Source: Melanocharis versteri (taxonomy: Eukaryota; Chordata; Aves; Passeriformes; Melanocharitidae). Taken from it: DNA of 64,000 nt. Numbering within the stretch: position 1 is the stretch's first letter; the number at the start of each line of letters is the position of its first letter. The stretch lies in the NCBI GenBank assembly GCA_013397845.1, contig VZTG01003804.1:569896-633895 (forward strand), given 5' to 3'. The translations under genes and the position numbers were made by a program. The notes under the pieces are model-generated. The model saw nothing but the letters and a program-made list of their open reading frames with translations, did no database searches and had not been told where the DNA came from. This document shows, piece after piece, positions 24,165 to 34,859 of the stretch.

Positions 24165-24300
24165 CCAAAATCCTGTAGTCACTCTTGAGCTTGCCAGGGT
24201 CCCATGGTAGTTCCGTGGTGTTGATATGGGAAATCAGCAAAAAGCAGAAGTCTGGGCGCGAGACTTGATCCTGAGTCAGGTGTACGTTCCATGCAATCAA
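24165..24300 (-). mobile_element. CR1-type ORF1 esterase-like fragment
   Basis: Read on the minus strand, a frame near 24,260-24,165 gives L-I-S-H-I-N-T-T followed by K-L-K-S-D-Y-R. This matches the order of the H-V-G-T-N-D block and the K-S-D-Y motif in the SGNH-hydrolase-like ORF1 of bird CR1-type LINEs. Its orientation agrees with the RT fragment at 23.7 kb, so the two probably belong to one element with most of ORF2's 5' half missing. The catalytic block is changed, so no activity is expected. The match is short and from memory. Confidence 0.45.
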
Positions 24301-24599
24301 GCATAATCAGTGTTTTATTCTTGCCATAGGTCACTGAAGAGATGTTTGTGTGGATTTCCACAAGCAGATGTTGCAATGGCAGCCCCAGCCAGCAGCTGTG
24401 GAGCCACACTGACAGGTTTTGGGAACAAGATACCAAGCTCTGTGGAGAGGGAGGTGATATGTTCATGTGTGAGCTTTAAGAAAAGGCAAGATGGCTTCAC
24501 AATTTCATTGGATTTATACCAGTCCCACCAGCGGCCCATGGTGAAAAAATAATGACTGATTGTATTTCCTGGCAAGGACATCTTTAACTTAATATTAAT

Positions 24600-25079
24600 G
24601 CTCCATCAACACTTTCAAATGCATTATATTGTTCATCATTCCGACAAGTACGCACCATAACACAGCAGACTACCTTCTGTCTGTCCTTACAGAAAGATTA
24701 ATGTTTCCCTACTCCCAGTGCGCCAAAAAATATGTTTCATCAGTTTTCCTGTGACCTCACTAATTCCATAGGTAATTTCATGTGACGTTAATTGGTGAAT
24801 ACTTTTCTTTAATGTAAAAGGGATTATATTCATTTTGCACTGACTGAATCAAATAAACATTTTTCCAGGAATTAAATACATTTGATAAGAACAACGGCCA
24901 GCCATCTGCCTTGATTTAGTATTTAAGGATAATCTTTTAACTTGGGTCCAATCTAATGGCCACTTTCATCACTCAACTAGATTTAAATTCATATTCCTAT
25001 TTTTTCTGAATTTTCTCTTAAGAATATCCTTTATCTTCAATAAACAGGGACTAGAATCATAGCTAACCTTTGCTTGCAG
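24600..25079. other. Unique AT-rich DNA
   Basis: No repeat, RNA gene or exon-like segment recognised. It leads into the denser stretch that begins near 25.08 kb. Confidence 0.4.
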
Positions 25080-25520
25080 CACTGTAACTTACTTTATTTA
25101 TTTCTTTTTATCTGAATTATGCTAATGCTCAGCAAAAGCTAAGCAAATCCTGATTTCTCAGTTAATGTGTTTTACTTTAAAATGGGAATTATTAATCATT
25201 TAGTGTTCAATCCCACAAGGCTGAGGATGAACATCTGCTGATAACCATCGCTGAGCTACTCAGCTGCTGATGATTGTGTTGCTATCGCACTCAGAGCCTG
25301 ATAAACTGCAGCAGATTATTTAGATCCTAAACTCTTTGCAGTGGGGATTATGTCTGCTTTCTCCCATGCCACATCTATTACAGCAGAGAGCTGGCTGCTA
25401 GCATTTAGCAAATGCTGAGAAATTAACCACTACAGGGCTTTGCAGCAACCAGCCATAAGTGATGCTGATCCATTAAGATCATCCCCATCTGGCCACAGGA
25501 GAATAACTGGTGATACCTGT
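25080..25520. promoter_or_regulatory. Enhancer-like, possibly conserved noncoding stretch
   Basis: This stretch is less AT-rich and of high complexity compared with its flanks. It is dense in words that recur in vertebrate developmental enhancers: homeodomain cores (AATTATTAATCATTTAG near 25,187), repeated CTGCTGAT/TCAGC half-sites of the MAF/bZIP kind (near 25,237-25,271), and a GCAAATGCTGAGAAATTAACC block near 25,409. It is free of recognised repeats and no open frame of note spans it. The call rests on texture only. Conservation, accessibility and target gene are unknown. Confidence 0.25.
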
Positions 25521-28500
25521 GCCCTAGGAAGCGTGCAATGTAAAGTGTCCCTTCAGGTACCTCCAGTAACTCCCCCATAAACCACTTTAGATGTTTTTCT
25601 CCTTCTCACAAAATTACATTTAGCTCCCAACACTTGCTGTCAAAGGAAAAAGAACAAAAACAGACAAGCAGACCCCAAACCCAGCAACCAAACCAAGCTC
25701 CGCTTCCTCCCATGGGCAATCTTAACCTTTTCAGGCACTGTAAAGCAATATCAGAATTGTATAAATTTCCTTTTCCTCCTTCCCATGCCCTGTTTCCATT
25801 TTGCTTCACCTCGACCCCAAATCTCACTGCTCATTTCATCCATGACACATCTGCCTGGAAACCTGGGATGTGGGATTTGGCCTGCCTATACAAATGCAGC
25901 AGGACACGCTGGGAACTCCCAAGATTATGCTCAGCAGCCTATTGCCCCACTGTCCTGATCCCAAAGGTTATCTTGAGGGAAGCAGCTCTGTGCCAATATG
26001 GCCATGAAGCAAAGGCAGATTGAGTCTGCTTGTTCCCATCTGTGCACGTATGTCCTGAGAGAGTCCTTGCCTGCGTCAGCCTCTCTTCTGGGAAAAACAG
26101 TAACAAGGCTGTGCAAGATCCCAGATTTTTATTCATGGAAAGGTTTGTGACAGTGAAAGCTGTATCCATTCATGTTCTTAATGAAACAAAGGTAATTTGG
26201 TATTTCCCAGAAAAAGGAAAAAGTACTTACAAGAAGATGATTAATCACTCAGAAGCCTGCACTCTGAGAAACTTGTTTGTTTGTTTGTTTGTTTGTTTGT
26301 TTTTCTGTGCTTAAAATATAACATTTTTAACACAACAGCACATCTTCAAAGAAAATGCATTTTGGGAAAAACAAACAAAAAATCAACAAAAAACCTGCCC
26401 AAAATTTACTTTATTCCATTTTGAGAACATTTTCTGGGTTTTAGCTCAGAATTTCATCTGGATGGACCAGATCCTGGAAAAATAGTTGAGTTTGATCAAA
26501 AGGTAATTTTTTCTGATGAAAAAAATATTCTGTTGGAAATTCTGGAGCAATTGTACTGAAACCCTTAAAATGGCTTCATCAGCTGCATTCACCAGACCAT
26601 GCCAGACATACTGGGTTTGATCTCTGTTAGTGTAGGTTGATTCAGTTCTACTGGCCTCTGATGTGTTTCTGATGCTTTCTGTACAGCCTGCTTCTGGGTT
26701 CACATACTGAATTTCACCCTGTGATTAACAGAGCTGTGCTTCCACAGGGAATAAAAGTTTGTCCTCAATGTTTACTGCAGGCAATGAAAAGAAAAACATG
26801 TTTCCATTAGACAATTTTGGCTGGGCTTAATCACCCTGTAAAGGAGCTAGTACCCTCCTTTGAATGTAGGCAGAAGATAGGGTGACCCTGCTTGGACGCG
26901 TGACAGACTGAAGCTGCTTACAACGCTCTTTATACGTGAGGCAGAAATATCTCCACGCCAGCCTCTGGAGACCTTTGTTTTTCCAGCCTTTGCAGCATTA
27001 AGTATGACAGTGACAAAAAAGAAGATGAAGAAAAATTATGAGGCTGGGTAATCCTTCCCTAGGACAGAGCTATCTCTTATGAACAGGTGCAGTTTTAACA
27101 AGAGGATGGTGAATAGAGCTCTATTAGGCACAGTTAGTGTGGCATTTGTGCTGTAAGTTATTATGTTACAAAGACATGGCTTTGCAAGTCCCATTTCATC
27201 CACAGTCTGGATTTGACTGCATTTGACTTTTCTTATTAGGCATATGCCATGGTTTTAAAATTTATTTATTAATAGTCCAAAGTATGAGATAGATGCGTGC
27301 ATATACAAATGAAAAGATAAGGGATCTTCCCCATAGAGGTTTTTGGGCCTGTTCTGAACAGACATAGTTCAATTAATCCTGGATCCAAAGTCTATTTCAA
27401 AGCATCCTATCAATTTAAATCCCCTAGGTGTGGAATTAATAAGGATTAGATAAATTTAATAAACTATATAATCTTCAGAAAGTGATAACATTGTTTAGCT
27501 TTCTATCGCTTTTTAGTAATAATCTCTTTATCCATACTAATAGAAAATGACAAAGTTTCTATTACCACATATCTCAGTCTGAAGCTGTTACAAAGAGAGA
27601 AAGTCCCCTGAAAAGGATGTCAGAGAAAGGACTTTGTGACTAGACCAGTGGGTTATGATTCACTGTAAGCTAAATCTGCACTAACTTTCTGTAGAGGGAA
27701 ATGGGAAAAATTCTCTCACAGAATATCTGAAGACAACAACATAGGAACCCCAAGGATTAAGAACCTTCAAAGATTTCAAAAGATATAATATCTCTATTAG
27801 TTTTCATTTCTACCCTGGAGTAGAATTTGACAGTTTTCCCAAACAGTAAAGTCCTAAATTAATTTGCTTTAATCAATAGAACTAAAAAACTTAACATGTT
27901 CATTAAGAACACGACTAAAGATCTCATCTAAAGAGATTTTCAAGAACTGTAACGGAAAGTTAATTCTGTTGAAGTCTGAAGAAAACTAGCTACTGATAAT
28001 AAAATCCATGTGGATTTGTTTGTTTTTTTCCAGGAACACTGCTTAATTAATCAATATTTTAAAAAAAAAAACCACCTATGTGTACATAAACTTTTACTTA
28101 ATTGTTTTTAATACAGTGAACATTCACCAAAAATATTGGTTATGAACTTTCCTAATTTCTTCTAGTTCATCATTAACTCAAATCTCCTATCAAGTAGTTA
28201 ATTAATGTGAAAAGAGAGATGATAATTAAGATGATCATCTAGAGGTCAAGCAACTCAATGGGACATATTAAAGGCTAAGAGCAGAGTTCTAATCAAAGGA
28301 GTGTAATTTCAAATCAAACATTTGGAAGATAATTTTCTTGACATGAATTTGCAAACATTTAGGTAAGTATGTGAATAAACTTTACATATGCAAATAGCCC
28401 TGTTGAGGGCAATAAAACTACTCAGAGGTGAAATGATGCAGTCATAAATGTAGGGAAGGTGCAGAGATTGAGCAGCAGAGATTTAAAACCCAAGGGAGTT

Positions 28501-28650
28501 CACTAAGATGTGCCAAAGTCGTCGGAAGGCAGCGGAACAGTGGTACATATGTGTCTAAAGAGGCACTGGCTGCACAGTCATGTGTAATCCTATAGCGCCA
28601 GCTATTCAGAAGCTGTCTCCAGAAGGTTTCCTTGTATTCTGTTTACATAG
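25521..28650. other. Unique DNA, no supported gene
   Basis: Frames of up to 129 codons occur near 25,634-26,023 but none is recognisable. They lie in a locally CT-rich stretch, which favours chance open frames. A GTTT microsatellite lies near 26.28 kb. Confidence 0.4.
26273..26305. repeat. (GTTT)n microsatellite
   Basis: Seven or eight GTTT units in a row. The frame that crosses it repeats the residues F-V-C-L, a product of the microsatellite. Confidence 0.95.
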
Positions 28651-28652
28651 AA

Positions 28653-28698
28653 AGCAAAACGTTTTGCAGGGTGAAAGCAAAACGTTTTGCAGGGTGAA
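28653..28698. repeat. Tandem duplication of 23 bp, each copy with a 14-bp palindrome
   Basis: Two identical, adjacent 23-bp units span 28,653-28,675 and 28,676-28,698. Each carries the perfect palindrome GCAAAACGTTTTGC, which contains a CpG at its centre. Palindromic dimer sites of this length can bind homodimeric factors or form hairpins, but no factor can be named with confidence. Confidence 0.95.
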
Positions 28699-29640
28699 AC
28701 TTGTCCTTTCCTTCCACCTCTTCCACATGCAATCTACACATTTCAAAATAAAAGCAAACCTTTTCCTCTGTTGCTTTAAGGACCATCAGTGAAAACCAAA
28801 GCAGATGCTCAAAAACTGAAGGTATTTCAAGGGCAGGGGCCCCACACACATCAGTTTGCTGCTTTCTTTTTCAATGCTTCTTAAACCGAATTTGTGTAAC
28901 AGGGTGACCGACGGGGGTTCTGCAGTCAGGTGAAAGTTCCTTTGATCTCACAGGTAGAAGCTGTCACTCTTCCATTTTAAGCTGCACTACGACCTCACTG
29001 CAATCAGGAGGAGAAACCTTATTTAGATAGTAAGGTGAAGAAAAATGTTAAATAAGAAAGAAGATTCCATACGTATTTGCTTCTTTGTGTACTATGGCAA
29101 TTATTAATCTGTGTTTGACTTAGAAAAACACACAGAATTCTCTGTTTTCCTCTATTCTGCAGCTCATATTATTCACAGAGCTCATATTCATGTTTTCTTT
29201 CCTGATTTGCGCATCTATGGTTGAAAGCACCACCTTCTGGCCAGTGCACACTAAATTTGGGCAGCAAGCAGATGAAGTTTTTATAGCTATCAACTGAAAA
29301 TCTTCATGCAACTTTACCTAATGTATACTACAGAAAATTACACATTTCTGTCAATGCATGCTCAGTGCACACATATCTATTTCACACATATGATATAGAA
29401 ATTAGTATGAAATAGATTAGTCTAAAGAGATAAAGATCCGTTTTTTTCGTATGTCATTATACTAGTAAAATTTTTTCTTTAAAGACATGAAAAATCCAGA
29501 GTGAATACTCAGTGAAACACCTTGAAGAATATTAATCTTTCCACTTTGCTTCTATATATTGGGCAAAAATGATCTTTCCCACAATGCATGAATATTTGCT
29601 TATCTTTACGTAGGTATAATTGAAACTATTAAGATTATTT
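28699..29640. other. Unique AT-rich DNA
   Basis: No repeat, gene or RNA recognised. It separates the 23-bp duplication from the exon-like segment at 29.65 kb. Confidence 0.4.
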
Positions 29641-29646
29641 TCATGT

Positions 29647-29753
29647 CTAGAGCATACATATGTGAGTGGAGTTGGTAACAGATGTTACATTTGCAGCGGC
29701 TGCATTTACAGTAGCTATATATCCTGCCACGTTTCCTACAGCTCTCTTACAAT
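29647..29753 (-). other. Candidate terminal coding exon (minus strand)
   Basis: On the minus strand a pyrimidine tract TTTCTTTTTTTCAG ends at 29,754. It is followed directly by a frame that stays open for 34 codons and stops with TAG at 29,647-29,649. After a two-base split codon the residues begin C-K-R-A-V-G-N-V-A-G-Y-I and continue as an Ala/Asn/Thr/Val-rich stretch to H-I-C-M-L at the C terminus. This is the shape of a last coding exon in phase 2. The composition is more protein-like than other short frames in the window. I do not recognise the protein and see no upstream exon, so it could also be a conserved noncoding element or chance. Confidence 0.25.
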
Positions 29754-30714
29754 CTGAAAAAAAGAAATGAACAATTTAAGACCTGTCACAGTATTATAAA
29801 AGGCAAAATAATGAGTTATTTAGCAGAAACACGGGGTAGAGATTAAGGAAATCATTCTACACTGCTCTATGACTCATTCAGCTTCTTCCAATTGTTCTCC
29901 CTTTATTGTGTATTTTGTGTTTGATCTCTCTGTGGACCCAATCAAACCCTTTCCCTTACATTTCTGCTAAAAGAAGATGGATCATACCTCTTCATTCATT
30001 TCCTAGGGAAAAACAAGGCAAAACCAAACAATTCTTACCTTAGATTTAGCAAATTTATCTTTTCAATTTCTTATTTATGCAGATATTAGGAACATACTTT
30101 TTTAATTTATTAGCTGAAGAAAGCTGATTATCCATTCACTCAAACCACACTATCCTTATTTATCTCATTTATCTGATTTGTCTAACAAAAGTTGGTAATA
30201 TGTACACAGACATCCTATTTTTCCAAGATGTTTTGTAAACATTCTATAAAGAATAGTATTCCTGACTCAAGAAGTATGAACTCCACTGTATGTCAGACAC
30301 TTGGATCAATATTCTAGGCAATGGACTCCACAGCAAAAATTCTCAGTGCCTTTAATTGGGTCAGACTTCTATCTGCATGTTTCAAAATGCAGAAGCTAAC
30401 ATTGCATGCAGAATTAAAACAGAACCTGGAAAAATGTCTCCTCTTTTTGTAGGCTGTAAGCATTAGGGGAGTTCTGTGCAGCATTTCTCACTTTGTGTTC
30501 CATCTTGCTCATTTTCTAAAGGCAAGCGTAGAAAAATAAAAATCAAACCAGCAACAGGAGAGCATTAACAAGGAAATAAACAGGAGGTACATCCAGAGCA
30601 ATCATTCTCTGTAACCACCTCTGTTAAATCAAGGCAGGAGTTCCAGGGAGTTGTATAGTTTTACCTCCTTGCCACAGAGCACCTTGGGGCTTGTTAATAT
30701 TTTTTTGTTTGCAG

Positions 30715-30832
30715 CCCTGCTGCCCATTTTATGTCCACCTGGTGATATTTAAAGTAATATTACATTATTTCCACAACAGAGACCAACAAATGATTATTAC
30801 ATTTTATCTGACAGACCTGAGGGGCAATCCAG
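30715..30832 (+). other. Candidate internal exon, plus strand
   Basis: A strong acceptor (TTAATATTTTTTTGTTTGCAG, ending at 30,714) is followed 118 bases later by a near-consensus donor (CCAG at 30,829-30,832, then GTAAGTAT at 30,833). One frame is open across the whole segment and reads P-C-C-P-F-Y-V-H-L-V at its start. The residues do not resemble a family I know. The segment could be an exon of a long noncoding RNA, a coding exon, or a chance pair of sites. A second acceptor-like CAG lies inside it near 30,780. Confidence 0.25.
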
Positions 30833-30879
30833 GTAAGTATCTTAAATACTGGAGGGTGAGGGCCATTCTGCTTAATTAA

Positions 30880-33800
30880 AGAGGTCCAAAAGAGGGCTGG
30901 TACAGTGAGGCAGACCTGAATCAGGATGAATTGGAATGAACTGGATGTGCTTCACGGTCCCCCTTGGACATACCTCCTTTGTCTCAGGTGAGGAAGGTGA
31001 GGGGTCCAAGCTGCTGGTACAAGCTCTGAGTGGCCCAGGTACAGCTCACCATCACATCTGGGTTACAATCCCAGACCTATTCCCATTCGAGGATATAGCT
31101 CAGACACACATTTCCTTCAAATTCACTCCTCCAAGCTCAACAATGTACTGTCAAGTGTATACATTGGATGGCCCATAATTTCTTCCACTTTCCCCACAGT
31201 TTAATATCCCCTTTGCTTTCTGAAGTACTGCAGCTCTCTCTGTAATGATAATGCTCAAGTATTGAAAATGCTAAACAAGAGAAGTTCAGTGACTGATATC
31301 TATTCCAGTGATTTCTTATGAGCAATACAAAGTGCTCATCTCCCAGAAACACCAAGCTTTCCTATAAAAGGGAAATATGCTATAGAAGTGGACCCTAGAG
31401 GATTATTGTGCAATGTCTTCACTGAAGTGGTGATTAATTCACAGTAATTTACCTTGAGCTGTTTGAGTATATCTTTCACAGTGGTACGATAAAAGCTTGA
31501 CTTTATGTTGTTTGTTGGCTGGTTTTGTTTCACTTAGTGCCTGGTTTTGGTTTATGTCATATTTTTTTGTCCTTTTGTTTCTAGGACAAAGAAATATGCA
31601 TCTGTGGGTGAGATGTTTGACTATGTGCTTAATCCTTCCAGAAATTAGTGAAAGATACATTCCTGGCACAACACCACAAAATTCTGTGCTTGTTTCTGTT
31701 CCTTTCCTGGTACTAGAAAAATTCACTTTCGTTTAGTCCATCAAAGCAATTTGTTTAAGTCAAATGATTTCTAATTTTCACAAGAGGAATTTATAAAACT
31801 CAGCACAGCTCAGTTTTTGCTACAGCTGCCTCCTCCTTAGTTATTTATACGGCAATAGAGTACAGCAAAGCAGGAATGGGAAAGCTGTGCTGACAGAAAA
31901 TGAAGATAGCATAAACAATACAGATTACAGCAGTAAAAGCAAAGCTGGATATAAACCACTACAAGTGGAATCAAGAAGGGAGAAAACAGTATGAAATATC
32001 AGATTGGTGAGAGCAAGTTAAGCAGCGCAGTTGGAGCTGGGAAGTGAAGTACCAACATGATCTAGAGTCTGTTGCCTTCCGCTTTCTGTTACCTCCCTTT
32101 AATGTTTAGGTTATGGTTTCTCTGGGATCAGAAAAGCATTTAGCTACTCATTTAAGTTGCATTTAACCCACCAAGGCCCTGAATTTGTAAGAGTGCTCTA
32201 AGCACTGCAACAAAATAAACAGCTAAAAAAAAAAATACTCATAAAGATAGTTTCACACACATGTTCATTGTTCTTCCCCAGAGAATGAGAGATCATGACA
32301 TTCAATATTTTGAGTGACACACATGACTGGAAAGCCCTTACACATGGTAGGAAACACCAAAGGAAAAGCACTTTTTTCCCTTTTATTTTTTTGCCTTTTT
32401 AAAGAGTATACTCAAGTTTTATTTGTTTAAAACTAAATACACTTTAGCCTTTTAAGGTATGAGATATGCTAATTCTATAGCCAACAGATAAGTTTTCCCA
32501 AAAATGGATATTTTGGGTGTCCTGTAATGCGCTTGAGTAACTTCATCTGTAGATGTGCTGAGAAACTGCCCAGTATGAAAGAAAAATCCTTTCTTTCCAC
32601 CCAATGTACCACTTTAGAACTGCTGCAATTGGAGACCCAGCTCCCTGGTGAAACTCTTGACCAAGGAGCACGTGGAATGATCCCTGCAACAGTAAACAGA
32701 GATGGACATTTTGTTGCTCCATGTTTTCAAAGATATTCACACATCTTTACTGCCCAGAAGACCCTCTTCCAAACTGAGACGCCTTTTAAGAGAGGTCACC
32801 TTGAAAAACTCCAGAAATTAATGCTTGAAAGAACGCAAGGCTATTTTTACCTTGCTGGAGAAATAAGCTTCAGATAGACACTAAAAGCAAAGTCAGGCCA
32901 GACGTTTACCCGTCACATCCTCATCTCTAGACAGTTCAAATAAGAATCTTGGTGCTTGCTCAGTCTGACAGTTCTTCATGTGTTAAGGGTCAGGATACAA
33001 AGAGAGGTGCCCAGCACCTTTTGCAGTCATCAACTTTTAGTCAAAGCAACAAGGACAAAAATGCTTGGAGATCAATGGTTTTTTGTCATTTTTGATCATA
33101 TCTAACTGAAAGCAATTCCTGCTTTATTCCTCCATCTTCTCACCTGATACCAATTGATACCAGCCCTTTCAGTGGAGCTATTTACAGGATGTATTCCTAT
33201 TTAAAGAAATAGCAGAGGATGAGATCCTAATGCTTGTGATAATAGTTAATAGGCTTAATTAACTGGTCATGCTCTCCAGATTACTTTGTATTAATAAGTC
33301 CTATGGATTCTGTCTGCTCTCTGAGCAAACACACTTTAACCTAAAGTAAAAGAGAAAAAGTCAGAATCCCAGCTATTATAAATACCAGTCTTTTGGAAAA
33401 AAACACACCAGTATCAGGGACTGCTGTTTTACAACAACTCTTTAGCACAACTGCCATAGTAAGTAAAGCCACTGCAAGCTGAATAAAATAATACTGTTTA
33501 TTATCAACATGCTTATTACTGATATGTTAAATTATCAGAACAATTATTTACATGTAATCTCTCTCTGGTTTGGGACCGAGTCTCTGTCAGAAGGGGAAAC
33601 ACATTTTTTTTTCTGCTTTAACTCTATAGCCAGGAGTTTTTCAAGCATTAGAAATGCTTTTGTCTGGGGACTAGTAATGTCAGTTCATATTTGTGTCACA
33701 AAACTTTACAGAAATGGCTGCTTAACCAAACAGGTGTTGAGGGAGAACAGAGAGGGAGAGTTCAGAGAAGAAAAGGAAAAAAAAGATAAAAAGAAAAAAC

Positions 33801-34298
33801 AGATGGTGACCAAGAGAAATGGGGGTAAGCTTTGTGTGTATACCAGTCATGAATTAAAATAAAATAAAACAAAGCTCAAACAAACAAACAAAGTCCTTCA
33901 TACAAAATATTCTTTTTACTCAGGGCCACAAATCATAAATCTATAGCATCCAGCACTGTAATAACCATCCTTCCTCACCAGTTATTTGCTCCCACTTTAA
34001 GCTAATCAGACATCAGGCAATCAGAGCTTGGTTGTGTAAAAGTCAAGGAATATAAAATAAGAGCAGCTTATGTGTTCACCTTCCCTCAGCACAAGTGACA
34101 AAGAAATGAAGGAAACAACAGCTTGTACCTACTTTTTCATTTATGTTGCTTAGCCTAACTTTGGCTTCTTATTACTGGTAATTAAATTTGGCTCTCCTGA
34201 GTATATTGAAAGACAGAGGAGAGGCTGTGCCTGCAGCACTCAGGCAGTAGCTACATGCACTGCAGGAACAGAGGAGCCTGCACCAGCTCACCATTCCT
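30880..34298. other. Unique DNA, no supported gene
   Basis: The frames here, the longest being 116-117 codons (32,527 and 33,509), show no domain. A short homeodomain-rich stretch occurs near 33,170-33,320 (GGCTTAATTAACTGGTCATG). An A- and purine-rich tract lies at about 33,765-33,810 and a CAAA/AAATA tract at 33,853-33,892. Confidence 0.4.
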
Positions 34299-34302
34299 TC
34301 TT

Positions 34303-34855
34303 AGAATCACAGAATGGTTGGGATTGGAGGAATCTTCCAAGAGCATCTAGTTCCAACACCCCTACCATGGCCAAAGACCCCTTCCACTAGATCTGGTTGC
34401 TCAAAGCCCCAGTCAGCCTGGCCTTTGACACTTGCAGACATGAGCATCCACAACTTGTCTAGAAAATCTGTTCCTGTGTCTCACTACTCTCATTGTCGGT
34501 CCTCATGATAAATCCTTATCCATTTAAAAGTGTCTGTCAAACCAACCTATATCTCTTCAATTTAGTGGCAAGGATGCTGTGGGGGACCACAAGTGCCTTA
34601 GAGAAGTCTATGTAGATGAGATCCATAGGTCTCTCTTTATTCACTGATGCAATTTTTCCATCATTGGTCACTAGGTCAGGCAGGGTTGGTGAAGCCACAA
34701 CGGACGTCTCTAACTGCCTCCCTGTCTCCCATACACTCCAAAAAATCTTCCAGGAGGATCTGTTCCATGATGTTACTGGGAACAGTGGTGAGTCTGACTG
34801 CTGCTTCCCAGGGTGCCCCTTTGGACCCTTCTTACTGAAGACAAAAGTGACAAAA
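34303..34855 (-). mobile_element. CR1 LINE with internal deletion (3' end joined to RT)
   Basis: The first part (34,303 to about 34,500) is a CR1 3' end read backwards: AATCACAGAATGGTTGGGATT, GCATCTAGTTCCAACACCCCT, CCTGGCCTTTGACACTTGCAG. From about 34,508 the sequence becomes RT: CTCTTCAATTTAGTGGCAAGG (about 34,553), AAGTCTATGTAGATGAGATCC (about 34,604), and AGGAGGATCTGTTCCATGATG (about 34,752). In full-length CR1 the end of RT and the thumb region lie between these two parts, so several hundred bases are missing. The deletion either arose in place or was inherited from a deleted source element. Confidence 0.88.
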
Positions 34856-34859
34856 TGCT

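Noticed and set aside
24315..24581. 88-codon minus-strand frame with somewhat protein-like residues next to the CR1 ORF1 piece
   Set aside because: It overlaps other open frames on both strands, and I could not match it to CR1 ORF1 or to any protein. Possibly part of the same element, but not supported.
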